Assembly: GCA_963741995.1 (NCBI GenBank)
Contig: CAVUKI010000007.1
Span: forward strand, 248,001-312,000
From: Bog-473 sp963741995
Lineage (GTDB): Bacteria > Actinomycetota > Acidimicrobiia > Acidimicrobiales > RAAP-2
Direction of reading: 5' to 3'
Length of the DNA stretch: 64,000 nucleotides
This document shows positions 17,681 through 26,175 of this stretch, piece after piece. Within the stretch, counting starts at the first letter, position 1, and the number at the start of each line of letters is the position of its first letter. The position numbers and the translations under genes are program-made. Below the pieces are notes generated by a model that had not been told where the DNA came from, did not search any database, and was given only the letters and a program-made list of their open reading frames with translations.

Positions 17681-19348
17681 TTGACCCCCGACGAACCCGG
17701 ATCCCCTGGGCTCCCCGACGACCACGCAGACGACATCAGGTCGCGGGCCGACCTGCAGGCCGAACTGCGTACGACGCGGAAGAAGGAGCGCAAACGCCAG
17801 CACCGCTGGCGCCGCCGGACGGTCTACGCGGTCTCCTTCGTCATTTTGCTGGCCGCCCTCGGGGCCGGGGGCCTTTTCCTCTACGCCAACTACCGCTTCA
17901 ACCAGATCAAGAAGATCCATGCCAAGCACCTGGTCGCCGCACCCGCTGCGCCAGGGAAACCGTTCAACCTGCTCCTCGTGGGCTCGGACTCGCGTGCGTT
18001 CGTCTCGAACGCCACGCAGGAGAACGCCTTCGGTAACGAGGCCAACGCGGGCGGGCAGCGCAGCGACGTGACGATGGTGGCGCGCTTCGACCCCGCCGCC
18101 AAGACAGTGACGGTCCTGTCCATCCCGCGCGACCTCTGGGTCGACATCCCGGGCAACGACAGCGGGATCTCGGGCATGAATCGCATCAACGCCGCCTATG
18201 ACAGCGGGCCCGACCTGCTGATCCAGACCATCGAGCAGGACCTCGGCATCCCCATCAACCACTACATGTCCGTGAACTTCCCGGGATTCTCGGGCATGGT
18301 CGACGCGTTGGGCGGCGTCACCATGGACTTCCCGACCCCGGTCAAGGACCAGTACACCGGGCTGGACGTGACCACGACGGGATGCCAGGTGGTGAACGGG
18401 ACCACCGCGTTGGAGCTCGTGCGCAGCCGGCACCTCTATTACAAGAATGCGAACGGCTACTGGGAGTACGACGGGCTCTCGGATTTCAGCCGGATCCAGC
18501 GCCAGGACGCGTTCTTCAGGGCGGTGCTGGCCAAGGTGAACTCGTCCATCACCAATCCCCTCGCCATCAACTCGTTCATCGGCGCGGCCGTCGGCAACCT
18601 CACCATCGACGACACGCTCAGCCAGGGCGACCTCCTGCACATCGCCGACGTCTTCCGGGGGCTGGCGTCGTCACACCTCACCACCGAGACGCTGCCGACG
18701 GTGGCCTACCTCACCTCGGGAGGGGCCGATGCCCTGAAGGAGGCGCAGCCCTACGCCCAGAACGTGATCAACCAGTTCAACCAGATCGGGTCGACCCCGA
18801 CGACCACGACGACAACGCCCGCCAAGGGCAGCAAGCCCACCAGCACGACCACGACGAGCGTCCCCACGGAGGCCCACAGCCTGGTCGGCGTCGACGTCCT
18901 GAACGCATCGGCCGTGAGCGGCATTGCGCACAGCACTGCGGAGGGGCTCACGACGCAGGGCTTCCAGGTCAATGAGATCGGCAACGCCGCCACACAGCTC
19001 GGCGCGGACGGGCCGTCGGAGATCCTGTACGGGCCGTCAGGGACGGAGGCCGCGCAGACGCTGGCGTCCGTGTTGAGCGGAGCCGTCACCCTGGTGTCCG
19101 ACCCGAGCCTCAGCGGCGCGACGGTCGAGCTGTTGATCGCCGGCTCACCGCTGACCGTGACCGCCTCATCGGCCACCGGCACGACGACGACCACGGCTCC
19201 GACAGGGCCGACCACGACCACGACCACGACGATCCCTTCGGACGTCTACACCAACCTGCAGCCTGAGCCTTGGAATCCGTCGCCCTGCTCCCTCGGCCAG
19301 CCGACCACGACGACGAGCACGGCCCCCAAGGCCGCCAAGAAGAAGTAG
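17681..19348 (+). CDS. LytR-CpsA-Psr (LCP) cell-wall glycopolymer ligase with LytR_C domain
   Basis: LCP proteins attach wall polymers (arabinogalactan, teichoic acid-like or capsular chains) to peptidoglycan on the outer face of the membrane. The protein is 555 residues: a basic cytosolic N-terminus, one transmembrane helix (VYAVSFVILLAALGAGGLFLY, residues ~48-68), then the LCP domain with NLLLVGSDSR, RSDVTMVARFDP, VLSIPRDLWVDIPG and the Arg-rich LVRSRHLYY. A Thr-rich linker leads to a LytR_C domain (about 405-490) and a second Thr-rich tail. The start is TTG 17681, because no ATG or GTG precedes the membrane helix. This enzyme could finish the products of the polysaccharide genes further right. 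Confidence 0.92.
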   Translation: MTPDEPGSPGLPDDHADDIRSRADLQAELRTTRKKERKRQHRWRRRTVYAVSFVILLAALGAGGLFLYANYRFNQIKKIHAKHLVAAPAAPGKPFNLLLVGSDSRAFVSNATQENAFGNEANAGGQRSDVTMVARFDPAAKTVTVLSIPRDLWVDIPGNDSGISGMNRINAAYDSGPDLLIQTIEQDLGIPINHYMSVNFPGFSGMVDALGGVTMDFPTPVKDQYTGLDVTTTGCQVVNGTTALELVRSRHLYYKNANGYWEYDGLSDFSRIQRQDAFFRAVLAKVNSSITNPLAINSFIGAAVGNLTIDDTLSQGDLLHIADVFRGLASSHLTTETLPTVAYLTSGGADALKEAQPYAQNVINQFNQIGSTPTTTTTTPAKGSKPTSTTTTSVPTEAHSLVGVDVLNASAVSGIAHSTAEGLTTQGFQVNEIGNAATQLGADGPSEILYGPSGTEAAQTLASVLSGAVTLVSDPSLSGATVELLIAGSPLTVTASSATGTTTTTAPTGPTTTTTTTIPSDVYTNLQPEPWNPSPCSLGQPTTTTSTAPKAAKKK

Positions 19349-19358
19349 GTCGGGCCGC

Positions 19359-19598
19359 TCAGGCCGACTTGCGGCGCTGGCGGACGATCCGCCGGCGTTC
19401 CCGCTCGGTGGTGCCGCCCCAGATGCCTTCACGCTCGCGATGGGCCAGGGCGTGCTCGAGGCACGATTGGCGGACCGGGCAGACGGCGCACACAGCCTTG
19501 GCCTCGGCCGCGTCGGCCTCGTCCTCGGTGACGGGGTAGAACGCCTCGACGTCGAGACCCCGGCAGGCGGCTTGCTTGCGCCACGTGGTGGCGATCAT
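19359..19598 (-). CDS. WhiB-family Fe-S transcriptional regulator
   Basis: Actinobacterial 4Fe-4S regulator of 79 residues that acts with the primary sigma factor. The four cluster cysteines are Cys12, Cys37, Cys40 and Cys46 (C-x24-C-x2-C-x5-C). These are followed by GIWGGTTERERR, the WhiB turn, and a basic tail RRIVRQRRK for DNA contact. ATG 19598 follows a GAGGAAGTG ribosome-binding site. It converges on the LCP gene with about 10 bp between stops. A gene-free ~165 bp upstream stretch should hold the promoter. Confidence 0.95.
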   Translation of the reverse strand: MIATTWRKQAACRGLDVEAFYPVTEDEADAAEAKAVCAVCPVRQSCLEHALAHREREGIWGGTTERERRRIVRQRRKSA

Positions 19599-19764
19599 GG
19601 GAAACACTTCCTCAATAACGGATAAAAAGGCGGATACTTGATTCGCCCTGTTCAGAGGCCCTTTCGGTCGGGAGACCGGCTGCGGCAGCCCCGAATTCGG
19701 CGAACGAAGAGTATGGCGCACGTCCCGCGCGTCTGTAAAGGCTTGCGCAAGGAATTGTCCCTGG

Positions 19765-20403
19765 TCAGCCCATTGGAAGGCTCTTTGTTGTGCCGAGCAG
19801 ATCCCCGACGAGCTCTCGGCGTACCCCCCTGGCCAGCTCTGTCCTGGCCTCGTAGGCGTGGTGGTTCGCCACCAGTGCCACCTCCCTGGCCTCCGCAAAG
19901 GCCGCCACCTGGGGCTCGGTGAAGCTGAAGCGCACGTAGTGGACCGCCGGCGTGACCGTGTCCCGGGTGAGGGCTGCCGCGTGCTCGGCCTCGGGGGCGC
20001 TCGCCACCACGTCACCGTCGATCGAGATGCCGAGTTGGCGCTCGATCCCCACCAGGCGGGGCAACCACTCTCGCATGGCCTCGTCCGAGGTCAGCTCTAT
20101 GAACACGGTGGCCGACAGCTGTCCCGGTGCCGGGAGCAGGCGGTTGTAGATGTCCAGCTCGACCTGGATCGCCTCGTCGCTGATGATCTTTTCGGCGCGG
20201 GCCATCTCCTGGACCTGGAAGCGGACCGTGTCGAAGCATTCGAAGACCAGCGTCATGACCGGGCCCAGAGCCACCCGCCGGTCCCGCTTGCGCGCAATGA
20301 TCTTGGCCCGGTAGTCCTCCCGCACGCGCTCGTAGGCCCGCAGGTCGAGCACGTCGCCCAGGGTCAGCCCGGTCGCCGAACCGCCGGCGGCTTTCCCGCT
20401 CAC
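19765..20403 (-). CDS. DUF3501 family protein
   Basis: A 212-residue soluble protein of the DUF3501 family, characteristically encoded beside a cysteine-rich Fe-S oxidoreductase and rubrerythrin. Its biochemical role is not known. The conserved stretches LTLGDVLDLRAYERVREDYR, RRVALGPVMTLVFECFDTVR and VHYVRFSFTEPQ are clear. The start is a GTG that overlaps the TGA of the upstream Fe-S gene (GTGA), implying translational coupling and probably a joint complex or pathway. Confidence 0.88.
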   Translation of the reverse strand: MSGKAAGGSATGLTLGDVLDLRAYERVREDYRAKIIARKRDRRVALGPVMTLVFECFDTVRFQVQEMARAEKIISDEAIQVELDIYNRLLPAPGQLSATVFIELTSDEAMREWLPRLVGIERQLGISIDGDVVASAPEAEHAAALTRDTVTPAVHYVRFSFTEPQVAAFAEAREVALVANHHAYEARTELARGVRRELVGDLLGTTKSLPMG

Positions 20404-21731
20404 CCCTGGTCACCTTGGCCGCGGCCGCGCACCCCGTAGGCACGCGCCATCAGCTGCATGGGGTGCACCGGCCGGGTACCGGTCTCCTGCAGGATCGACC
20501 CGTTGGCCAGATGGCAGTCGCCACACACAGTGTCGTTGCCGGCCGACTCGATCTCGCGGCCCAGGGGCCCCGCCACCTTGCGAGCCAGTTCGTAGTTCTC
20601 GCTCCGGTACCCCCACGTCCCGTCGATGCCGGAGCAGCGCTGGACGATGGAGCACCTGACGCCCGCCGTCTTCAGGAGGTCCCGACTGCGCAGCCCGGCA
20701 TTTTGTGCCTGCAGGTGGCAGGCGACGTGGTACGTCACGGCGTCGGGCACCGTGCCGTCCTCGCGGCCCGGAAACTCGTCGCGCAGGGTGAACCCGTCAT
20801 GGACGTCGCGTTGGCGCCGCATGAGGTACTCGGCCGGATCGAAGGTGTGGGCGGCCACGAGCTCGGCCTCGGCGCCCTTCACGTAAATCGGGTAGTCGCG
20901 CTTCACGACATACGCGCAGGTGGGCTGGGCCACGATGATGTCGCGCCCGGCCCGTACCTCGGCGGCCAGTGCGGTCACGTTGCGGCGGGCGGCCTTGGTG
21001 AACTCGTCGACCCGACCCGAGTGCAGCCACGGCGCGCCGCAGCATTTCGTTCCCTCGGGCAGGCTGCAGGTCACTTCGTTGTGCTCGAAGACCTCCACGA
21101 TGGCCCGGCCGATATCGGGCTCCATGTACTCCACGAAGCACGTCGGGAACACCGAGACGGACCCCGCACTCTTCGGCGCGGCAGCCTGACCTCTCCGCTT
21201 CTTGAACCACGTGGTGAAGCGCTGCTTGGCGTAGGGCGGCAGGAGACGCTGCGACGCCAGGCCCGCCGTCTTCTCCATGACCCGGCGCGTCCACGAGCCC
21301 GGTGTGCCCGTTGCCCGATTGACGAGCGGCGCCGCGGCGACCGAGACCCGGCCGAGTGCATCGGTGCGGCCCAGGAACTGGTCGGTCAGGCGCTCCTTGA
21401 CCGGCACCAACTGCTTCTGGCGCACCGCGTGCACCCGGCTCATCAGGCGCGGAAAGTCGAGCTCCCACTCGTGCGGAGGCACGTAGGGGCACTTCACGTA
21501 GCAGAGCTTGCACTGGTAGCACTCGTCGACGACCTGGCGGTGCTCCCCGTCGGTCAGGGCCGACACGTCCCCGTCCTTGGCGTCGATGAAGCTGAACAAC
21601 GTCGGGAACGACGGGCACAGGTTGAAGCAAAGCCGGCACCCGTGGCAAAGGTCGAAGACGCGGTCCACCTCTTCCCGGAGCGCCGCCGGGTCGAAGTACT
21701 TGGGGTCTGTGGGGTCGTACGTGGCGGTCAT
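20400..21731 (-). CDS. Fe-S oxidoreductase (GlpC/HdrD-like, two 4Fe-4S sites plus CCG domains)
   Basis: Electron-transfer protein of 443 residues. Two ferredoxin-type clusters lie near the N-terminus (CHGCRLCFNLCP and CYQCKLCYVKCP). A CCG domain follows with GTKCCGAPWLHSG, and a second, altered cysteine-rich domain with YHVACHLQAQNAG, QRCSGIDGTWG and CGDCHLANG. The layout is like GlpC or HdrD, where the CCG domains hold an unusual Fe-S cluster or heme partner. Between rubrerythrin and DUF3501, it most likely shuttles electrons for peroxide reduction; this is inferred from context only. ATG 21731 is 13 bp after the rubrerythrin stop. Confidence 0.88.
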   Translation of the reverse strand: MTATYDPTDPKYFDPAALREEVDRVFDLCHGCRLCFNLCPSFPTLFSFIDAKDGDVSALTDGEHRQVVDECYQCKLCYVKCPYVPPHEWELDFPRLMSRVHAVRQKQLVPVKERLTDQFLGRTDALGRVSVAAAPLVNRATGTPGSWTRRVMEKTAGLASQRLLPPYAKQRFTTWFKKRRGQAAAPKSAGSVSVFPTCFVEYMEPDIGRAIVEVFEHNEVTCSLPEGTKCCGAPWLHSGRVDEFTKAARRNVTALAAEVRAGRDIIVAQPTCAYVVKRDYPIYVKGAEAELVAAHTFDPAEYLMRRQRDVHDGFTLRDEFPGREDGTVPDAVTYHVACHLQAQNAGLRSRDLLKTAGVRCSIVQRCSGIDGTWGYRSENYELARKVAGPLGREIESAGNDTVCGDCHLANGSILQETGTRPVHPMQLMARAYGVRGRGQGDQG

Positions 21732-21744
21732 GGGGCCGCCCGTC

Positions 21745-22164
<420 letters not shown>

Positions 22165-22204
22165 GGTGGATTCGTGCCCTTTCTCTCTTGATCGGTTGTG
22201 GTTG

Positions 22205-22642
22205 CTACTTCTGGTCCTGCTGTGATCCCTTGCATTCGTCGCACAGGCCGCGGAAGACAACCTCCGCGCTGTCCACCTCGAAGCCCTGGGTGGACCGCCG
22301 GGACACCCGGAGCCCCGGGAGATCCGCCTCCATGTCGCGCACCTTGCCACAGGCGCGGCACACCAGGTGATGGTGCGTCGTTTCCACGTTCGGATCGAAG
22401 CGGGCCGAACCCGTGCCGACGTCGAGCACGGTGATCGCCCCCAGGTCGGCCAGGTCATTGAGCGTCTGGTAGACGGTCTTGAGCGAGACGTTCGGCATCT
22501 CCCGACGGACCCGCTCGTGGACCCGCTCTGCCGAGGGATGGGTGACATCCCCTTCGAGGGCCTTGAAGATGCACTGGCGTTGCGCAGTGATCTTGCGGCC
22601 GTGGGCCCGGAAGAGGTGGGTCAACGCGTCGGGCGATTGCAT
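22205..22642 (-). CDS. Fur/PerR-family metalloregulator
   Basis: DNA-binding repressor of 145 residues. A winged-helix N-terminus (HPSAERVHERVRREMPNVSL, KTVYQTLNDLADLGAIT) is followed by the regulatory metal site (TTHHHLVCRACGKVRDME) and a second CxxC (GLCDEC) for structural zinc. Family members sense iron, zinc or peroxide. Heading an operon with rubrerythrin argues for a peroxide-sensing (PerR-like) role. A near-perfect inverted repeat lies about 35 bp upstream of its start, so it probably represses itself and the downstream genes. Confidence 0.92.
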   Translation of the reverse strand: MQSPDALTHLFRAHGRKITAQRQCIFKALEGDVTHPSAERVHERVRREMPNVSLKTVYQTLNDLADLGAITVLDVGTGSARFDPNVETTHHHLVCRACGKVRDMEADLPGLRVSRRSTQGFEVDSAEVVFRGLCDECKGSQQDQK

Positions 22643-22676
22643 GACGTGGCCACCCTAGCGGGGGTGCGGACCATTT

Positions 22677-22691
22677 TGACAATCATTGTCG
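22677..22691. promoter_or_regulatory. Fur/PerR-type operator
   Basis: An inverted repeat TGACAATCATTGTCG with a perfect 6-1-6 core (GACAAT-C-ATTGTC) stands between pyrE and the Fur-family gene. Its 7-1-7-like layout matches Fur/PerR boxes. It lies 35-49 bp upstream of the regulator's ATG, where binding would block transcription of the rubrerythrin operon. Confidence 0.75.
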
Positions 22692-22726
22692 GAATCTGCC
22701 GCCGGGCGGCAGCCGGCACGCCCACG

Positions 22727-23248
22727 TCAGGTGGGCCCGAACACCTCGAGCTCACGCATGGTGAAGAGGGCGTGGAGGGTGATCCCTTCGGCCGCGGCCA
22801 CGTCGGAGCCGCCGCCCTCGCGGTCGATCACGCACACGGCATGTTCCACGACGGCACCCTCCGACCGGAGATCCTGGGCCGACAAGACGATCTGGCCGCC
22901 CGTGGTGACGACGTCCTCAATGATCGTGAGGTGGCGGCCCGCCACCTCACCGCCTTCGCAGACTTGCTCTGTGCCGTACTTCTTGGGCTGCTTGCGCACG
23001 AAGTACGCCGGAAGCCCCGTCACGGACGACAGCACGGTCGCCAGGGGAATCCCCCCGAGCTCCAGTCCGGCGAGACCCTCGGTCCCGGGCGGTACGAGCG
23101 GCACCAGGGCCGCCACGATCTCGCGCAACAGCGCCGGATCCGACTCGAAGCGGTACTTGTCGAAGTAGTGGTCGGCCGTGCGCCCCGAGCGCAAGACGAA
23201 CGAGCCGGTCAGGTAGGAGGCGGCGTAGACGCGCGTGGCCAACGTCAC
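22727..23248 (-). CDS. pyrE: Orotate phosphoribosyltransferase
   Basis: Forms OMP from orotate and PRPP in pyrimidine synthesis. The protein is 173 residues. Motifs are YLTGSFVLRSGRTADHYFDKY (substrate loop), AYFVRKQPKKYGT (catalytic Lys region) and the PRPP-binding motif LTIIEDVVTTGGQI. GTG 23248 is chosen because the conserved N-terminus begins right after it. It stands upstream of the Fur box and on the same strand as the stress operon, but separate transcription is likely. Confidence 0.94.
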   Translation of the reverse strand: MTLATRVYAASYLTGSFVLRSGRTADHYFDKYRFESDPALLREIVAALVPLVPPGTEGLAGLELGGIPLATVLSSVTGLPAYFVRKQPKKYGTEQVCEGGEVAGRHLTIIEDVVTTGGQIVLSAQDLRSEGAVVEHAVCVIDREGGGSDVAAAEGITLHALFTMRELEVFGPT

Positions 23249-23286
23249 GCCGCCATTCTGCCCCGCACGGCGTCGCGGGCGGTTCT

Positions 23287-23748
23287 CTAGTGCCGGCCGG
23301 TTCCGCCGTCGATCCACGCGTGGTCCAGCCGGAACCGCAAGTGCGAACGGCACAGGGTCGTCGTGGCCAACGCCCAGTTGGCACTCACGTTGGGACGACC
23401 CAACATGTCGCAGTCGACGCAGAGCGACCCCGGGAGGCCTTGCACCTTGGTGATCAGGGCGGAGAGCTCGAAGAACTCGTCCGTCGCCAGGAATCCGCTG
23501 TCGCAGAGGGCCCACAGCTCGGAGAGGCGAAGCTCATCGGTGAGCTCGGTCTCGGCGCCCCGGTCCACGAACAACCGCGAGCCGGCCTCGAACACGTCCT
23601 CGGCATCATGGGACCAGACGCTCTCGGACCAATACCGGGGATACTCCTCGTCCGCGATGAGGCTGCGCCAGAGCTCCTCGGGATCAGAATCGAGCTCCAG
23701 CTCGGTCTCCGACGCACCGTCATCCCAACTCTCGTCGAACTGCTCCAT
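23287..23748 (-). CDS. Conserved acidic hypothetical protein
   Basis: A 153-residue, strongly acidic N-terminus (MEQFDESWDDGASETELELD) followed by a mixed alpha/beta region with two Cys residues close together (LCVDCDMLGRPNVSANWALA) and a His/Arg-rich end. No family is recognised. It is 39 bp upstream of pyrE and may be co-transcribed with it and with the DUF3293 gene. Codon usage is like its neighbours, which supports a real gene. Confidence 0.6.
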   Translation of the reverse strand: MEQFDESWDDGASETELELDSDPEELWRSLIADEEYPRYWSESVWSHDAEDVFEAGSRLFVDRGAETELTDELRLSELWALCDSGFLATDEFFELSALITKVQGLPGSLCVDCDMLGRPNVSANWALATTTLCRSHLRFRLDHAWIDGGTGRH

Positions 23749-23796
23749 TGTTCCCCCCGCAAGGAGCGTCGTGCCTTCGGCGCGCCTCCTGCTGCA

Positions 23797-24294
23797 TCAA
23801 ATCGGCGCGTCAGTTGCCGGGCTGAAGCGAAATCCGGGTTGGGGAACGACCAGCGACCATCCCGACGCCACGCGCCGCCCGCCGTTGCAACCCACAATGG
23901 CCCACTCCCCCGGCGTCCAGGCGAAGATCGCCTCCTGGCCGTAGCGAGCCCCGAGGGCGAGGGCGTCGGCCTCCGGGAGGGCGAGGACAGCCACCCCCTC
24001 CTCCCGCCGTCCCGTGGCGGGGTCGACGCCCACTGCGGCCAGAATCGGGGCGGCGCGCCGCGCCAGATCCGACTCGAGAGCCGCCTGACGTACCCGATTG
24101 CCGTCCCGGCCCGGCCGTTCGGGGCCGGGATCCCAGGCGGTCAGGATGTGCACCGCCTGCCCGGTCGGCCAGGGCCAGCGGGACGCGTCTCGGTCCGGCG
24201 CTGATCGGACGGTGAGACTCCCGCCCGCGGACAACAGGATCTCGACCACCGTGCGACCGTAGGAGGCCCAGGGGTCGTCAGGCATCGGCGGCAT
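23797..24294 (-). CDS. DUF3293-domain protein
   Basis: A 165-residue protein with features of DUF3293: an N-terminal HILTAWDPGPERPGR block, a central RREEGVAVLALPEADALALG and the typical YGQEAIFAWTPGEWAIVGC near the end. The function of the family is unknown. It is divergent from glpD across a gene-free ~220 bp region and lies 48 bp upstream of the acidic hypothetical gene. Confidence 0.7.
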   Translation of the reverse strand: MPPMPDDPWASYGRTVVEILLSAGGSLTVRSAPDRDASRWPWPTGQAVHILTAWDPGPERPGRDGNRVRQAALESDLARRAAPILAAVGVDPATGRREEGVAVLALPEADALALGARYGQEAIFAWTPGEWAIVGCNGGRRVASGWSLVVPQPGFRFSPATDAPI

Positions 24295-24513
24295 GGGTGG
24301 ACCCTACGTCCGACAAATGTGGGGGCGATGTCTGCCGCGCGCCCGCTCCCCACGCAGTGTCTCAGGCTCTGCGGTATCCCAAACTGGCGGGCCCAGGTGC
24401 GCCGTCCCGAGACGCTTCCGCACCATCCGATGGTGCTGCACCGCGGCGGCTACCCCGATGGCAGCTGAAGTGTCCCCGGTCTCGCCGCGTGAAGGATGTG
24501 GCAGGCTTGATCG

Positions 24514-26175
24514 GTGCACCCCTTTCGCCGCGCCGACGCGTTGCGGCGCCTCGCCGACGAGGAATTCGACGTGTTGGTCATCGGCGGTGGCATCACCGGG
24601 GTCGGGGTGGCCCTCGATGCCGCCAGCCGTGGCCTGAGAACGGCTCTCGTCGAGAAAGGCGACTTCGCGTCGGGGACATCCTCCAAGTCGTCGAAGATGA
24701 TCCACGGCGGCATCCGCTATCTGCAGCAGCGCGAGTTCCGCCTCGTCTACGAGAACCTGGCCGAACGACAGCGCCTGCTCGACAATGCGCCGCACCTGGT
24801 CAGCCCCCTCCCGTTCCTCATTCCCCTCTTCGGCCGCAACGGCGTCGTCTCCAAGACGGTGGCCCGTTCGTATGCCACCGCGCTGTGGATGTACGACCTC
24901 ACCGGCGGTTGGCGTATCGGGGAGCGACACCAGGACGTCACCAAGGACGAGGCACTGGCGCACCTCCCCACGCTCAGTACCGACCACCTCGTGGCCGGGT
25001 TCCTCTACTTCGATGCCCGGGCCGACGATGCCCGGCTGACGCTTGCCGTGGCGCGCACGGCCGCCTTCGAGTTCGGGGCCGTCGTGGCGAACTACACCCC
25101 GGTCGTGCGCCTCACGACGGGCGCGGACGGGACCGCCAACGGTGCCGTCGTGCGCCCGGTGCCGGACGAGGACACGTCGGAGTTCCCGGTCCGCGCCAGG
25201 ATCGTGGTGAATGCCTCGGGCGTCTGGGCCGACGCCATCCGTACCCTCGACGAGGGCAAAGATCCCCATGCCATCCGTCCCGCCAAGGGCATCCACATCA
25301 CGGTGCCGGCGGCGCGGCTGCCGTGCGACATCGCCGCGGTCATTCCTGTTCCCAAGGACAAGCGCTCCATCTTCGTCGTGTCCTGGCCCGAGACGGACCT
25401 CGTGTACCTCGGCACCACCGACACGGACTACACCGGTCCGCTGGACGATCCGGCCTGCACCCCGGAGGATGTCGACTATTTGTTGGACGCCGCCAACGCC
25501 ATCACCACCTCGCACCTCACCCGGGCCGATGTCACGGGCGTGTGGGCGGGCCTGCGTCCTCTGCTGGCGCCACCGGCCAAGGGCGGTCATGTCTCGGAGC
25601 GCACGGCGGATCTCTCGCGCCGCCACACCGTCAGCACGTCGAGTCACGGCGTGGTGACGGTCACCGGCGGCAAGCTGACGACGTACCGCAAGATGGCGCA
25701 GGACACCGTCGACGTCGTCGTGAGCCGTCTCGGTGAGTCACCGCACCGTCGACGCTGCGTCACCAAGGCCCTCCCGCTCATGGGCGCCACGACGAAGGCC
25801 CGCGATCCCGTGACGTTGGCCCAGCCGCATGCTCGCCTCCTCGGTCGCTACGGAACGGCGTCGAGCGACGTCCTGGCCCTGGCCGACGGACGCCCCGACT
25901 TGCTCGAGCCCATTGTGGCCGGGTTGCCGTATACGGGCGCCGAAGCCCTGTACGCCGCGCGCGAGGAGATGGCCGCCACCCTTGACGATGTGCTGTCACG
26001 GCGCACCCGGGCCATGATCCAGCGCGCCCAGCCGACGATGGACGCGGCCACCGTTGTCGCCACCCTCATCGCTCCCGACATGGGTTGGGGCGAGGAGGAA
26101 GCGCGCGAGCAGGTGGTCCGGTTCACCGAGGCGTGCGAGAAGGAGTTGCTCACGGCCGGGCTGGACCTCCCATGA
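24514..26175 (+). CDS. glpD: Glycerol-3-phosphate dehydrogenase (FAD, aerobic)
   Basis: Membrane-associated flavoenzyme oxidising glycerol 3-phosphate to DHAP with transfer of electrons to quinone. The protein is 553 residues. The FAD motif is VLVIGGGITGVGVALDAASRG, here split as VIGGGITGVGVALD and the following AASRGLRTALVEKGDFASG. GlpD blocks SSKSSKMIHGGIRYLQ and VTVTGGKLTTYRKMA are intact. GTG 24514 is used. Its stop overlaps the next ATG (ATGA), so it heads a coupled three-gene glycerol operon. Confidence 0.95.
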   Translation: MHPFRRADALRRLADEEFDVLVIGGGITGVGVALDAASRGLRTALVEKGDFASGTSSKSSKMIHGGIRYLQQREFRLVYENLAERQRLLDNAPHLVSPLPFLIPLFGRNGVVSKTVARSYATALWMYDLTGGWRIGERHQDVTKDEALAHLPTLSTDHLVAGFLYFDARADDARLTLAVARTAAFEFGAVVANYTPVVRLTTGADGTANGAVVRPVPDEDTSEFPVRARIVVNASGVWADAIRTLDEGKDPHAIRPAKGIHITVPAARLPCDIAAVIPVPKDKRSIFVVSWPETDLVYLGTTDTDYTGPLDDPACTPEDVDYLLDAANAITTSHLTRADVTGVWAGLRPLLAPPAKGGHVSERTADLSRRHTVSTSSHGVVTVTGGKLTTYRKMAQDTVDVVVSRLGESPHRRRCVTKALPLMGATTKARDPVTLAQPHARLLGRYGTASSDVLALADGRPDLLEPIVAGLPYTGAEALYAAREEMAATLDDVLSRRTRAMIQRAQPTMDAATVVATLIAPDMGWGEEEAREQVVRFTEACEKELLTAGLDLP